NCBI RefSeq assembly: GCF_002483205.1
Contig: NZ_DLHM01000007.1
Span: 682,001-746,000 of the forward strand
DNA from: Flavihumibacter sp. UBA7668
Lineage (GTDB): Bacteria > Bacteroidota > Bacteroidia > Chitinophagales > Chitinophagaceae
Reading direction: 5' to 3'
DNA length: 64,000 nucleotides
Shown: positions 25,863-34,438 of the stretch, piece after piece
Layout of the letters: the number at the start of each line of letters is the position of its first letter
Numbering within the stretch: the first letter of the stretch is position 1
Program-made: the position numbers and the translations under genes
The notes under the pieces: model-generated
What the model was told of the DNA's origin: nothing
What the model saw: the letters and a program-made list of their open reading frames with translations, nothing else
Databases searched by the model: none

Positions 25863-26897
25863 TTATTGTTCTTTAAAAGCGTTCCAACCCTGGGCGGTAA
25901 TCTTGAATTTATTGCCCCCTTTGGTGATGATATTGGCACCTGCTTCCGGCTCCGTCATATAACCTACTACACTGATCTGTTCATTCAGCACCAGTTTATC
26001 ATATTCTGACTGAGGAATGGTGAAAAGCAATTCATAATCCTCTCCTCCACTCAAGGCACAGGCAGTAGGGTCAAGTCCGAATTTAAACGCGGCTTGCCGG
26101 CTGTCTTCATGAATCGGAATTTTCTCTTCATACAATACACAACCGAGTTCGCTTTTTTTGCAGATATGCAGGATTTCAGAACTGAGTCCGTCGCTGATAT
26201 CCATCATGGCTGTTGGACGAATGCCATTTACAGCAAGAAATGCAGTAATATCCTTTCTTGCTTCAGGTTTTAAGAGTCGCCCTACGATATATTGTTCATT
26301 CTCCAGATCCGGTTGAATCTGAGGATTTTCCAGATAAATTTTTCTTTCCCTTTCCAATAAAGTGAGTCCCAGAAAGGCGGCACCCAAATCGCCACTAACA
26401 CAGAGCAGATCACCTTTTTGAGCGGTAGAACGTTGTACAAACTGATCCGGTGCCACTTCCCCAATGGCTGTAACACTGATTATAAACCCACTTTTGGAGC
26501 TGGATGTATCTCCGCCAATCAGATCTACCTGATAGGCTTCACAGGCAGCATATACACCTTCGTAAAATTCTTCCAATGCTTCCACACTGAACCGGTTACT
26601 TATAGCTATGCTTACAGTGATCTGCGTGGGGCTTGCATTCATTGCATAGATATCGCTTAGATTCACCACTACCGACTTATAGCCCAGGTGCTTGAGTGGT
26701 GTATACATCAGATCAAAATGCACTCCTTCCACCAGCATATCAGTGGTGACAACCGTCTGCTTTCCAAAATGATCAATAACTGCAGCATCATCGCCTACAC
26801 CCAGTATCGATGAGGCATTGGTAAACTCAATATTTTTGGTGAGGTGTTCGATCAGTCCGAATTCACCCAAACTCGAGATATCCGTTCTTGTTTCCAT
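25863..26897 (-). CDS. thiL: Thiamine-monophosphate kinase
   Basis: ThiL phosphorylates thiamine monophosphate to thiamine pyrophosphate, the active cofactor. The 344-residue protein has the AIR-synthase-like fold motifs LGVGDDAAVI, TTDMLVEGVHF, GYKSVVVNLSDIYAMNASP, LIGGDTSSS, DISDGLSSEI and LSGGEDYELLFT. It starts with ATG 26897, 5 bp after the preceding inositol-phosphatase gene, so the two are co-transcribed. No other thiamine gene and no TPP riboswitch is seen nearby. Confidence 0.95.
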   Translation of the reverse strand: METRTDISSLGEFGLIEHLTKNIEFTNASSILGVGDDAAVIDHFGKQTVVTTDMLVEGVHFDLMYTPLKHLGYKSVVVNLSDIYAMNASPTQITVSIAISNRFSVEALEEFYEGVYAACEAYQVDLIGGDTSSSKSGFIISVTAIGEVAPDQFVQRSTAQKGDLLCVSGDLGAAFLGLTLLERERKIYLENPQIQPDLENEQYIVGRLLKPEARKDITAFLAVNGIRPTAMMDISDGLSSEILHICKKSELGCVLYEEKIPIHEDSRQAAFKFGLDPTACALSGGEDYELLFTIPQSEYDKLVLNEQISVVGYMTEPEAGANIITKGGNKFKITAQGWNAFKEQ

Positions 26898-26902
26898 TCA
26901 AC

Positions 26903-27682
26903 TTAGTTTTTTTTACCGTTAACCCAAAGCAGCATGTCTTCATGAATCTTTCCATTGGTTGCCAGAATAAAGGGCTGATAAGGAGAATAATAGGTACCCG
27001 TAAAGTCGGTTACAATCCCACCGGCTTCTTCCACCATCAAAAATCCTGCAGCACTGTCCCATGCATTGAGTTTGTGTTCAAAAAAGCCATCAAACCTTCC
27101 GGCAGCTACCCAACATAGATCGATGGCGGCGGATCCAAGTCGGCGTACCGGAACCCCTCTGCGGATAAAGCGTTCAAAGCATTCCAACGGACCATTCGGC
27201 ATATCCAGAAATGTATAGGGAAATCCGGTTACCAGGCAACTGGTCAGGACTTCAGCTTTATCACTAACATGGATAGGTTTACCATTTAATGTTGCACCTT
27301 TTCCTTTTTCTGCCAGGAAAAATTCATTCATAATGGGATTATAAACTGCGCCCATCGTAATTACGCCATTTACTTCCAATCCCACGCTCACACAGCAAAT
27401 GGGGATTCCATTTGCAAAATTGATGGTGCCGTCAATCGGATCAATAATCCATTTATAGGGAGAATTGGTGGCCATTTCTCCGGACTCCTCGCTCAAAATG
27501 AAATGATCGGGATAAACGTCCTGAATAGCAGCAATTATGGCTTTTTCTGCGGCATGATCTGCTTCTGTAACCAGGTTGTTAACACCTTCCTTGTTGGATA
27601 TGGCCAGATCTTTCTGATTAAAGAATCGCTCCAGCTCAGCTGCTCCGGCCCTGGTGGCCTTGATAAGGGTTTCCAATAACAT
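26903..27682 (-). CDS. Inositol monophosphatase family protein
   Basis: A 259-residue Mg-dependent, Li-sensitive phosphatase (SuhB/IMPase family). Metal-binding motifs: LSEESGE, DPIDGTINFANGIPICCVSVGLE and NAWDSAAGFLMVEEAGG. Members act on inositol-1-phosphate or related sugar phosphates; SuhB also assists rRNA transcription in E. coli, and sequence alone does not tell which applies. It leads a two-gene unit with thiL and is divergent from the GT2 gene. A perfect -7 element is placed just before its ATG. Confidence 0.9.
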   Translation of the reverse strand: MLLETLIKATRAGAAELERFFNQKDLAISNKEGVNNLVTEADHAAEKAIIAAIQDVYPDHFILSEESGEMATNSPYKWIIDPIDGTINFANGIPICCVSVGLEVNGVITMGAVYNPIMNEFFLAEKGKGATLNGKPIHVSDKAEVLTSCLVTGFPYTFLDMPNGPLECFERFIRRGVPVRRLGSAAIDLCWVAAGRFDGFFEHKLNAWDSAAGFLMVEEAGGIVTDFTGTYYSPYQPFILATNGKIHEDMLLWVNGKKN

Positions 27683-27686
27683 CGGA

Positions 27687-27694
27687 CAAAGCTA
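27687..27694 (-). promoter_or_regulatory. -7 promoter element of the inositol-phosphatase/thiL unit
   Basis: On the minus strand TAGCTTTG, matching TAnnTTTG, 4 bp before the ATG at 27682. Confidence 0.5.
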
Positions 27695-27735
27695 AGTCGC
27701 AAAGCCGATATAAAAATTACCAATAAATTCGTGCT

Positions 27736-28821
27736 ATGCAGTTGTCTGTGATCATTGTGAACTATAATGTGTGTTATTTCCTCGAATCCTGTCTGTACTC
27801 CGTACAGGCGGCAATGAAGGGAGTGGAAGGTGAAATAATTGTGGTTGATAATGCTTCATCAGATAATAGCCATGCATATCTTCCGGCCCGATTCCCGCAG
27901 GTCCGTTTTTTCTGGAATGAACACAATCTGGGTTTTTCCAAAGCCAATAATATGGGTGCAGGAGTTGCAAATGGAGAATATCTCCTGATTTTAAACCCGG
28001 ATACCATTTTGCCGGAAAGCTGTATTCAAACTGCCCTTGATTTCATACGCTCTCATCCGGATGCGGGGGCCCTGGGTATGCGGATGTACGATGGACGATT
28101 TTGTTATCTGCCCGAATCAAAACGGGGTTTACCTACTTTGACTACGGCGTTTTTTAAACTGAGCGGATTAATTCATCTATTTCCGAGGAATAAACTAATA
28201 GCACATTATTACCTTGGTGATCTTTCTCCAGAAAAGGTTCAGGAGGTGGATGTGCTGGCCGGAGCATTTATTTTTATATCCCGGAAGCTTTACCTGGATG
28301 TGGGTGGCTTTGATGAGCGGTATTTTATGTATGGGGAAGATATTGACCTGAGTTATTCCATCACCCTGGCCGGACATAAGAATTATTATCTTCCTAATCC
28401 CGGTATTCTTCATTTTAAGGGTGAAAGCACCGTTCGTACAGCAGAAAATGCCCGGCATTTTTATGAAGCAATGCAGCTCTTTCGTCATAAATATGGTAAA
28501 AAAACCAGCTGGGTAAGCCGGCTTCTGGTGAAACTGGCTATCGGAATCAGAACGGTTAGAGAAAAAATCAGAGGAACCGGCCCTGTAAAAAAGGCTATTT
28601 CCAAGCCCCTGGCAGCATTTTCTCTATGTAGGAAACTTTCCGATTATGATCCGAATACGCCGACTATTTTTTTACCCGGACAGCCATATACTCTCGAAGA
28701 ATTATTCCTGGAATTGAAACGAAGTCCTCCAAAAACCACTATTCGGTTTAAATGGCCGGAGGCAACTGCGATTATTGGAAGTGATGATCCGGATGAAAGG
28801 GGAGAAATAATTTTGGAATAA
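27736..28821 (+). CDS. Family 2 glycosyltransferase
   Basis: A 361-residue GT-A glycosyltransferase similar to rhamnosyl/WbbL-type enzymes. The start is LSVIIVNYNVCYFLESCLYSV, followed by IIVVDNASSDNS, the nucleotide-sugar region NLGFSKANNMGA, the DxD-type LNPDTIL, and the acceptor-side motif GGFDERYFMYGEDIDLSYSITLAGH. The C-terminal 80 residues are more variable. It probably adds a sugar to a surface polysaccharide or lipid; donor and acceptor are unknown. A near-consensus -7 element TAAATTCG lies at 27724-27731. Followed after 38 bp by the GH3 gene. Confidence 0.92.
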   Translation: MQLSVIIVNYNVCYFLESCLYSVQAAMKGVEGEIIVVDNASSDNSHAYLPARFPQVRFFWNEHNLGFSKANNMGAGVANGEYLLILNPDTILPESCIQTALDFIRSHPDAGALGMRMYDGRFCYLPESKRGLPTLTTAFFKLSGLIHLFPRNKLIAHYYLGDLSPEKVQEVDVLAGAFIFISRKLYLDVGGFDERYFMYGEDIDLSYSITLAGHKNYYLPNPGILHFKGESTVRTAENARHFYEAMQLFRHKYGKKTSWVSRLLVKLAIGIRTVREKIRGTGPVKKAISKPLAAFSLCRKLSDYDPNTPTIFLPGQPYTLEELFLELKRSPPKTTIRFKWPEATAIIGSDDPDERGEIILE

Positions 28822-28822
28822 G

Positions 28823-28830
28823 TACTTTTG
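28823..28830 (+). promoter_or_regulatory. -7 promoter element of the GH3 gene
   Basis: TACTTTTG matches TAnnTTTG, 29 bp before the ATG at 28860. Confidence 0.45.
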
Positions 28831-28859
28831 TTTTTCAACCTAATATCTTACACACCCGA

Positions 28860-30377
28860 ATGGCCCTGATTGAAATTACTTTACCAAAGACGATTGCCAA
28901 GGCCTTACGCCTGCCGGAAAGCTCTCCCCGCAGGCAACAATTAAAGGTGCTGAAAAAGCTGCTGAAGAAAGCCCGCTTCACTGAGTTCGGTCAGCATTAT
29001 CGGTTTGATGAAATTATGCTCAGCAAACATCCGGGCAAGCGGTTTCAACAATTGGTTCCAAGTCACGATTACAATTCAATCTATAAGCAATGGTGGCATA
29101 AAACGCTGGAAGGCAAGCAGGATATCTGCTGGCCCGGAAAGATTAAATATTATGCCCTTTCATCCGGCACGTCAGAATCTGCCAGCAAATACATTCCGAT
29201 TACGGAGGATTTACTGGCAGGGAATCGCATCGTGATGATCAAACAATTGTTTTCACTACGACACTATAATAATATACCATTTGGCAACCTGCGTAAAGGA
29301 TGGCTGATGCTGGGTGGCAGCACCCAATTACAAAAGAGTCAGGGTTATTATGCAGGTGACCTGAGTGGCATAACTGCGAAAAAAGTTCCTTTCTGGTTTA
29401 CACCTTTTTATAAACCGGGAAAGAAGATCGCCAAAATGACCGACTGGAATGATAAACTTGAAGAAATAGTAGAAGAAGCGCCCAATTGGGATATCAGTTT
29501 TGTGGTGGGTGTACCTGCCTGGATCCAGATGTGCATGGAAAAAATTATTGAGCGGTATAAGCTGAAAACCATTCATGATATCTGGCCCAATCTTTCCTTT
29601 TTTGTTCATGGGGGTGTTTCTTTTGAACCCTATAAAAAAGGATTTGAACAATTATTGGCCAAGCCTTTAACCTATATTGAAACCTATCTGGCTTCCGAGG
29701 GTTTCATTGCTTACCAGGATCGTCAGGCTGCCAGGGGAATGAAACTCAGCATAAATGACCATATCTTTTTTGAATTTGTTCCCTTTGATGATGAGAACTT
29801 TGATGTGGAAGGCAATCTGATGCCTAATCATAAAGCCTTTATGATTCATGAAGTTGAAGAGGGTAAGAATTATGCCATCCTACTAAGTACCGCTGCAGGT
29901 GCCTGGCGCTACCTGATTGGTGATACTGTACGTTTTACCGATGCAGCAAGGGGTGAAATTGTAATTACCGGTCGAACCAAACATTTTCTTAGTCTGGTTG
30001 GTGAACACCTCAGTGTTGATAATATGAACCGCGCTTTAAAAAAAGCAGCGGAAGAGCTGAATGTTTCTATTCCGGAATTTACGGTCGCCGGTATTCCGCA
30101 TGGAACTTTTTTTGCCCATCACTGGTATGTAGCGTCTGATGATAAAGTGGATGCCAACTTACTTCGTGAAAAAGTTGATGAATATCTCATGGAGCTGAAT
30201 GATGACTATGCAGTGGAAAGAAAAAGTGCATTAAAAGAGGTTTTTCTGGATGTGTTACCAGAAGATCGATTCATGCAATTCATGGCATCCAAAGGAAAAG
30301 TTGGCGGACAGCATAAATTTCCCAGAGTTTTGAAGGGTAAAATGCTGGAGGACTGGCAGGCATTTCTCAGCTCCTAG
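28860..30377 (+). CDS. GH3-family acyl-adenylate-forming protein
   Basis: A 505-residue protein of the GH3 family, best known from plant enzymes that conjugate amino acids to auxin or jasmonate via acyl-AMP. The ATP-binding signature is YYALSSGTSESASKYIP near 98-114, followed by YLASEGFIAY, the AMP-contact region WRYLIGDTVRF and the hinge-like VITGRTKHFLSLVGEHLS. Full length with all regions present. Bacterial substrates are unknown. Its neighbour upstream is a glycosyltransferase, and it converges on corA with a 4-bp overlap. Confidence 0.88.
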   Translation: MALIEITLPKTIAKALRLPESSPRRQQLKVLKKLLKKARFTEFGQHYRFDEIMLSKHPGKRFQQLVPSHDYNSIYKQWWHKTLEGKQDICWPGKIKYYALSSGTSESASKYIPITEDLLAGNRIVMIKQLFSLRHYNNIPFGNLRKGWLMLGGSTQLQKSQGYYAGDLSGITAKKVPFWFTPFYKPGKKIAKMTDWNDKLEEIVEEAPNWDISFVVGVPAWIQMCMEKIIERYKLKTIHDIWPNLSFFVHGGVSFEPYKKGFEQLLAKPLTYIETYLASEGFIAYQDRQAARGMKLSINDHIFFEFVPFDDENFDVEGNLMPNHKAFMIHEVEEGKNYAILLSTAAGAWRYLIGDTVRFTDAARGEIVITGRTKHFLSLVGEHLSVDNMNRALKKAAEELNVSIPEFTVAGIPHGTFFAHHWYVASDDKVDANLLREKVDEYLMELNDDYAVERKSALKEVFLDVLPEDRFMQFMASKGKVGGQHKFPRVLKGKMLEDWQAFLSS

Positions 30378-31504
30378 AACCATCCCCTTTTACGGAATAA
30401 CCACAACATATAGATTGGAATAATAAGCATAAGAACAACCGCGATATAAAATCCATTTTTATCGTGCAGATAGGGAATCCGATCGAAGTTCATTCCAAAT
30501 ATTCCGCCAATTACAGTGGCCGGTGCCAGTAAACAGGTCACAATGGCCATTACCTTCATCACTTCATTCATTCGAAGGTTTACATTGTTGATATAGAGAT
30601 CCTGCATGTTGACCATAACATCGCGGTAGTTTTCGCATAGATCATAGGCCTGCATGATATGATCATATACATCTTTGAAATATTTGGTGGTGCGATCATC
30701 CAGTAATTCACTTTCACTGCGAATAATTCCATTTAATAAATCACGAACCGGAGCGATATTTCTTTTCAATACAATCAATTCTTTACGAAGGGAACTGATT
30801 CTGGCTAATGCCCGGTTATTGGTACTTGCAATTACCTGTTCTTCGAGATCTTCAATTCGCTCACCCAGTTTCTCCATCACAGTAAAATAATTATCCACGA
30901 TCATGTCCAGCATGGAATAGCAGAGATAATCGGCTGATCGTTGGCGGATCTTGGAATTACTCAGCCGAAGTTTATCACGCAGCGGATTAAACACATCCCT
31001 GGATGCATCTTCCTGAAAACTGATGACAAAATCCTTTCCCAAAACAATGCTGATCTGTTCCTGCTCCACGGTTCCTTTAATTTCATTGAAGTACAGCATG
31101 TTTAACAGACAGAATAATACATTCTCCACCTCATCCATTTTGGGTCGCTGCTGAATACTCAGAATGTCTTCAATCAGTAAGGGATGTATTTCATAATGAG
31201 CACAAATCAGCTCAACATCCGATTTTCGGATGCCATCAATATTGATCCAGCTGATGCGATTGCTCTGACGAAATTGAAAACAGGGCTCCACTGCTCTGAA
31301 TTCATGCTCCTCCATTGCGTGCGGATTGTAATCGTATACATACGTTCGCACTTCCCTTGCCTCTTCCCGATGCGGCAGAATGGTTGGGTTAACTTTCAGT
31401 ATCTGCTTGGTTCGATCGGTGCCAAACAGGTTTTTGATACCCAGGTAGCGAAGGTATTTTTTTGTGGGCCTGGTAATGGCAGTTTCAATGGTTTCCCGAA
31501 TCAT
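30374..31504 (-). CDS. corA: CorA family magnesium/cobalt transporter
   Basis: A 376-residue divalent cation channel. The cytoplasmic N-terminal part is followed by two C-terminal membrane helices, the first ending in the selectivity motif GMNF (VIGGIFGMNFDRIP), the second IAVVLMLIIPIYMLWLFRKRGWF. The open frame extends to an ATG at 31537, but those 11 residues fall on a hairpin (31511-31536); I therefore start at ATG 31504. It converges on GH3 with overlapping stop codons. Confidence 0.92.
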   Translation of the reverse strand: MIRETIETAITRPTKKYLRYLGIKNLFGTDRTKQILKVNPTILPHREEAREVRTYVYDYNPHAMEEHEFRAVEPCFQFRQSNRISWINIDGIRKSDVELICAHYEIHPLLIEDILSIQQRPKMDEVENVLFCLLNMLYFNEIKGTVEQEQISIVLGKDFVISFQEDASRDVFNPLRDKLRLSNSKIRQRSADYLCYSMLDMIVDNYFTVMEKLGERIEDLEEQVIASTNNRALARISSLRKELIVLKRNIAPVRDLLNGIIRSESELLDDRTTKYFKDVYDHIMQAYDLCENYRDVMVNMQDLYINNVNLRMNEVMKVMAIVTCLLAPATVIGGIFGMNFDRIPYLHDKNGFYIAVVLMLIIPIYMLWLFRKRGWF

Positions 31505-31510
31505 AAAAAA

Positions 31511-31536
31511 TGGCGATCTGCTAATGCAGATCGCCA
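31511..31536 (-). terminator. Hairpin with T run directly before corA
   Basis: Perfect 11-bp stem TGGCGATCTGC / GCAGATCGCCA with a 4-base loop. On the minus strand it is followed by TTTTTT and then the corA ATG. It may terminate the upstream lipoprotein gene, whose stop lies 25 bp before it, or act as a leader element of corA. Confidence 0.75.
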
Positions 31537-31560
31537 TAAAAATAACTATTTAATAGGTAC

Positions 31561-32220
31561 TTAATTCTCGTCTTTGCAGGTGCACTCATCGCAACAACCG
31601 GTGCTGTAGGTCATATTGTAGTACCAGCGACCCTGGGTTTTGATGGGTCCGTCTGCCAGGCAATTTCCGCCCCAGGCTGTTTCGCCCTTTTTATTGGCAA
31701 TACCATCAACGTGAACATATACATACAGTCCTTTACCGCTGCAATCAAGTGTGCCGGATGTTTTGATTGAAGAGAATGGTATTGTTACAGTATACCAGGT
31801 ATAAGAAGGATCCACCGTCAATTTAAATGGAAACTGTCCGGGAATCGGGGTGCCTTTATTTGTTGTTGGCAGATCAACCAGGTTGTCGCCCACCCAGATC
31901 TTTACGTTATCACTAACCGCCTGGAACCCTTCCAGAGAATTGATAATCACGTAAAGGTTATTGTCATCATTTCCAATAACCACTTTCCCGGAATTGATGG
32001 TTTGTCCCGCCCAAAGACAGAAATCACGGGTTTTACAGAAAGTTACTGCACTTGCGGTGTTTGAAGCGGTTCCAACTACACCTTCCATCGTGGATAGTGA
32101 ATTGGCTCTTTCCGTTCCATTTTCTGAATCAGCAGATTTCTGGCAGGATGAAATAACAAGACTTAATGAACTGATCAATAACAAGGCAATTGTGCCTTTT
32201 GTAAAATTTAAAAGTCGCAT
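31561..32220 (-). CDS. Lipoprotein of unknown function with Cys-rich C-terminus
   Basis: A 219-residue exported protein. A signal peptide ends in the lipobox VISSC (C26). The mature part contains a beta-rich region (FCLWAGQTINSGKVVIGNDDNNLYVIIN, VKIWVGDNLVDLP, WYTVTIPFSS) and ETAWGGNCLADG near 185, then the tail GCCDECTCKDEN with four cysteines in eight residues. I recognise no named domain with certainty; similar beta-sandwich lipoproteins are common in Bacteroidota. The cysteine cluster suggests metal binding or disulfides. Followed by the hairpin before corA. Confidence 0.7.
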   Translation of the reverse strand: MRLLNFTKGTIALLLISSLSLVISSCQKSADSENGTERANSLSTMEGVVGTASNTASAVTFCKTRDFCLWAGQTINSGKVVIGNDDNNLYVIINSLEGFQAVSDNVKIWVGDNLVDLPTTNKGTPIPGQFPFKLTVDPSYTWYTVTIPFSSIKTSGTLDCSGKGLYVYVHVDGIANKKGETAWGGNCLADGPIKTQGRWYYNMTYSTGCCDECTCKDEN

Positions 32221-32454
32221 ACATTTAGTTTAGAGTGGTAAATAAATAGCAAAGGCTATTGGAAGAGGTATTCAACGGATATGCGACTAAGCAGCGCCAA
32301 TTTCGAAGTAGGGTTTTATTGGACGGTCTGAGGTAACTGGGTAAATTTCTTCAGACAACAAAGCAAATACAAAGTTTTCAATCATGCAAGAGAATTTATA
32401 AAGTTTCTGCCGAATGTAACAGGAACGAGTATTTTTACGTTTCTGAATTTTCAC
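32221..32454. other. Divergent intergenic region, nothing specific
   Basis: A 234-bp gap between the divergent lipoprotein and LysE genes that should hold both promoters. I did not find an exact TAnnTTTG element, a strong hairpin or an open frame. Confidence 0.4.
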
Positions 32455-33093
32455 ATGATTGACGCATTACTAAAAGGATTGGCACTGGGAAGTATTCTGG
32501 CTTTATCTGTCGGACCTGTAATTTTTACCATCATCAAACAAAGTTTGAATAATGGCAGAGAGGGCGGATTCAGCTTTGTTGCAGGGGTATGGGTAAGCGA
32601 TATTCTGTTGATTATTCTCAGTAATGCGTTTTCGGAATGGGTAAAAGCCTTGTTACAATACAAACAAACGATTGGATATATTGGGAGTTTGTTCCTGATT
32701 GCAATGGGTTTTTTTTATCTGTTCCTGAAAAAAGTACAGTTAAACCAGCAGGCTAACGGGGAGGAACAGCGCTTTCGCAAACGTGATATCGCAAAAATTT
32801 TCAGTTCTGGCTTTTTGATCAACAGCCTCAATCCAAGTGTGCTGCTTTTCTGGCTGATCAATGCAACGGCATTTGCTGTAACGCATTCCTTCCGCGACAG
32901 GGTTCTAATTTTCACTGTCTGTATGCTTTTTAATATGCTGGCCGATGCGCTCAAGGTTTTACTGGCAGGAAAACTCAGAAAAAAACTAACCCTACACAAT
33001 CTTTCGCTGGTAAATAAAATATCCGGTGTAATATTGGTTGGATTTGGTATTGCCTTACTATGGGGCATTGCTTTTCACCTGGAAAATGTCTGA
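32455..33093 (+). CDS. LysE family translocator
   Basis: A 212-residue membrane protein with about six hydrophobic segments, of the LysE/RhtB exporter superfamily. The N-terminus GLALGSILALSVGPVIFTIIKQSLNNGREGGFSFVAGVWVSD carries the GP and GxxxG pattern typical of the family. Members export amino acids or related small molecules; the substrate here is not predictable. The next gene starts with the base after its stop (TGAATG). Confidence 0.88.
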   Translation: MIDALLKGLALGSILALSVGPVIFTIIKQSLNNGREGGFSFVAGVWVSDILLIILSNAFSEWVKALLQYKQTIGYIGSLFLIAMGFFYLFLKKVQLNQQANGEEQRFRKRDIAKIFSSGFLINSLNPSVLLFWLINATAFAVTHSFRDRVLIFTVCMLFNMLADALKVLLAGKLRKKLTLHNLSLVNKISGVILVGFGIALLWGIAFHLENV

Positions 33094-33672
33094 ATGAAAC
33101 GATTACCTATGCGAAGACTGCTCCTTTTGATCGGTATAGCTTGTTGCTCCAGTTCGGTTATGGCGCAGATGGGTGATTTCATTTCTCTCAAAAGATCCAA
33201 TAACCGCCACCTGGCTAGCTACTTTAAAGGCAGCCGCATTGAATTTCAACATGTAAATGGACAGTTGATAAATGGACCCATTGAAGATGTCCGCAACGAT
33301 TCCATTTTCGTCCGCCAATGGCAGATCGTCAGTTATATTACCCAGCTGGGTACTTCAAAAGTTGACACCCTTGGTTCATTAATATTCGGTCTTCATTATC
33401 AGGAAATATTCCGAATCTTTCATAATAAAAAGCAGAGCTGGGGTTTTGTGAGAAATGGAAGCATCTTTATGATTGGCGGCGTGGGATATGCCGTACTGAA
33501 TGTGATTAATGGAGCCTATCGGAAAGAATCAATCGGTGATTCTGAAAATTTACGCTCTCTGGCAATTGCCGGTGCTGTGGCAGGTGGTGGATTGTTATTG
33601 AACCGCCTGCATAGACACCGGGAAAAAAACGGAAAAAACTATAAGATTATTTACGTGAAGATGACGAACTAG
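33094..33672 (+). CDS. Exported protein of unknown function
   Basis: A 192-residue protein with a cleavable signal peptide (about 1-25, ending VMAQ). The mature part begins GDFISLKRSNNRHLASYFKGSRIEFQHVNGQLINGPIEDVRNDSIFV, a small beta-rich segment common to Bacteroidota secreted proteins, and has one glycine-rich hydrophobic stretch at about 150-170 (LAIAGAVAGGGLLL). No known domain recognised. Directly follows the LysE gene with no gap and precedes mtgA by 52 bp, so it may be translated by coupling. Confidence 0.7.
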   Translation: MKRLPMRRLLLLIGIACCSSSVMAQMGDFISLKRSNNRHLASYFKGSRIEFQHVNGQLINGPIEDVRNDSIFVRQWQIVSYITQLGTSKVDTLGSLIFGLHYQEIFRIFHNKKQSWGFVRNGSIFMIGGVGYAVLNVINGAYRKESIGDSENLRSLAIAGAVAGGGLLLNRLHRHREKNGKNYKIIYVKMTN

Positions 33673-33724
33673 TCAGCCTTATCATTTTCCCTATATTGCA
33701 GCCGCAACAATTTCAGGCTTTTCC

Positions 33725-34438
33725 GTGAAGACAAAAGGTTTAGTTCCCCGTATAGGAAGATTTCTAAAAAAACTCCTGCTCATTTTAGTGATTGGGCAAT
33801 TTCTCTATATCCTCCTTTTAAAATGGGTTAACCCTCCTGTAACCATAACTCAGCTGGCAAATTGGGTGGGTGGATATGGTCTGAAGCGTGACTATGTTGA
33901 CTTTGAGGAGATGTCCTATTATGCAAAGCTGGCTGTCATTTCTTCAGAAGATCAGCTTTTTGCGGATCATTCGGGATTCGATTGGAAAAGCATCGAAAAG
34001 GCGATGAAGTACAATGAAAAAAAGCCTAACAGGGTGCGTGGCGCAAGTACGATCAGCCAGCAGGTTGCAAAAAATGTTTTTCTATGGCAGGGTCGATCCT
34101 GGATCAGAAAGGGACTTGAAACATATTTCACATTCATGATTGAATTGATCTGGGGAAAACAGCGAATCCTTGAAATGTACCTGAATGTCAGCGAAATGGG
34201 CTCCGGAATATTTGGTATTGAAGCAGCTGCACAAGCCTATTTTAAAAAACCGGCTGCAAAACTGAACAAATCGGAAGCTGCAAGGATTGCAGCCTGTTTA
34301 CCAAATCCAAAAAAGTTCAAGGTTCAACCTGCCAGCAGGTATGTTACCAGCAGAGGCTGGGTGATTCAGCGTCAAATGAATAACCTGGCCGGTGATGATG
34401 AAATCAAGGCAATTATTGGACCCTTTGCAAAAAAATAA
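33725..34438 (+). CDS. mtgA: Monofunctional peptidoglycan glycosyltransferase
   Basis: A 237-residue GT51 enzyme that polymerises lipid II into glycan strands at the inner membrane. One N-terminal membrane helix (about 15-35) is followed by the GT51 motifs EDQLFADHSGFDWKSIEKA (catalytic Glu), RGASTISQQVAKNVFLW, KGLETYFTFMIELIWGKQRILEMYLNV and EMGSGIFGIEAAAQAYF. No transpeptidase domain. The start is a GTG at 33725, since no ATG occurs before the conserved core. It ends next to the stop of the converging GT39 gene. Confidence 0.94.
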   Translation: MKTKGLVPRIGRFLKKLLLILVIGQFLYILLLKWVNPPVTITQLANWVGGYGLKRDYVDFEEMSYYAKLAVISSEDQLFADHSGFDWKSIEKAMKYNEKKPNRVRGASTISQQVAKNVFLWQGRSWIRKGLETYFTFMIELIWGKQRILEMYLNVSEMGSGIFGIEAAAQAYFKKPAAKLNKSEAARIAACLPNPKKFKVQPASRYVTSRGWVIQRQMNNLAGDDEIKAIIGPFAKK

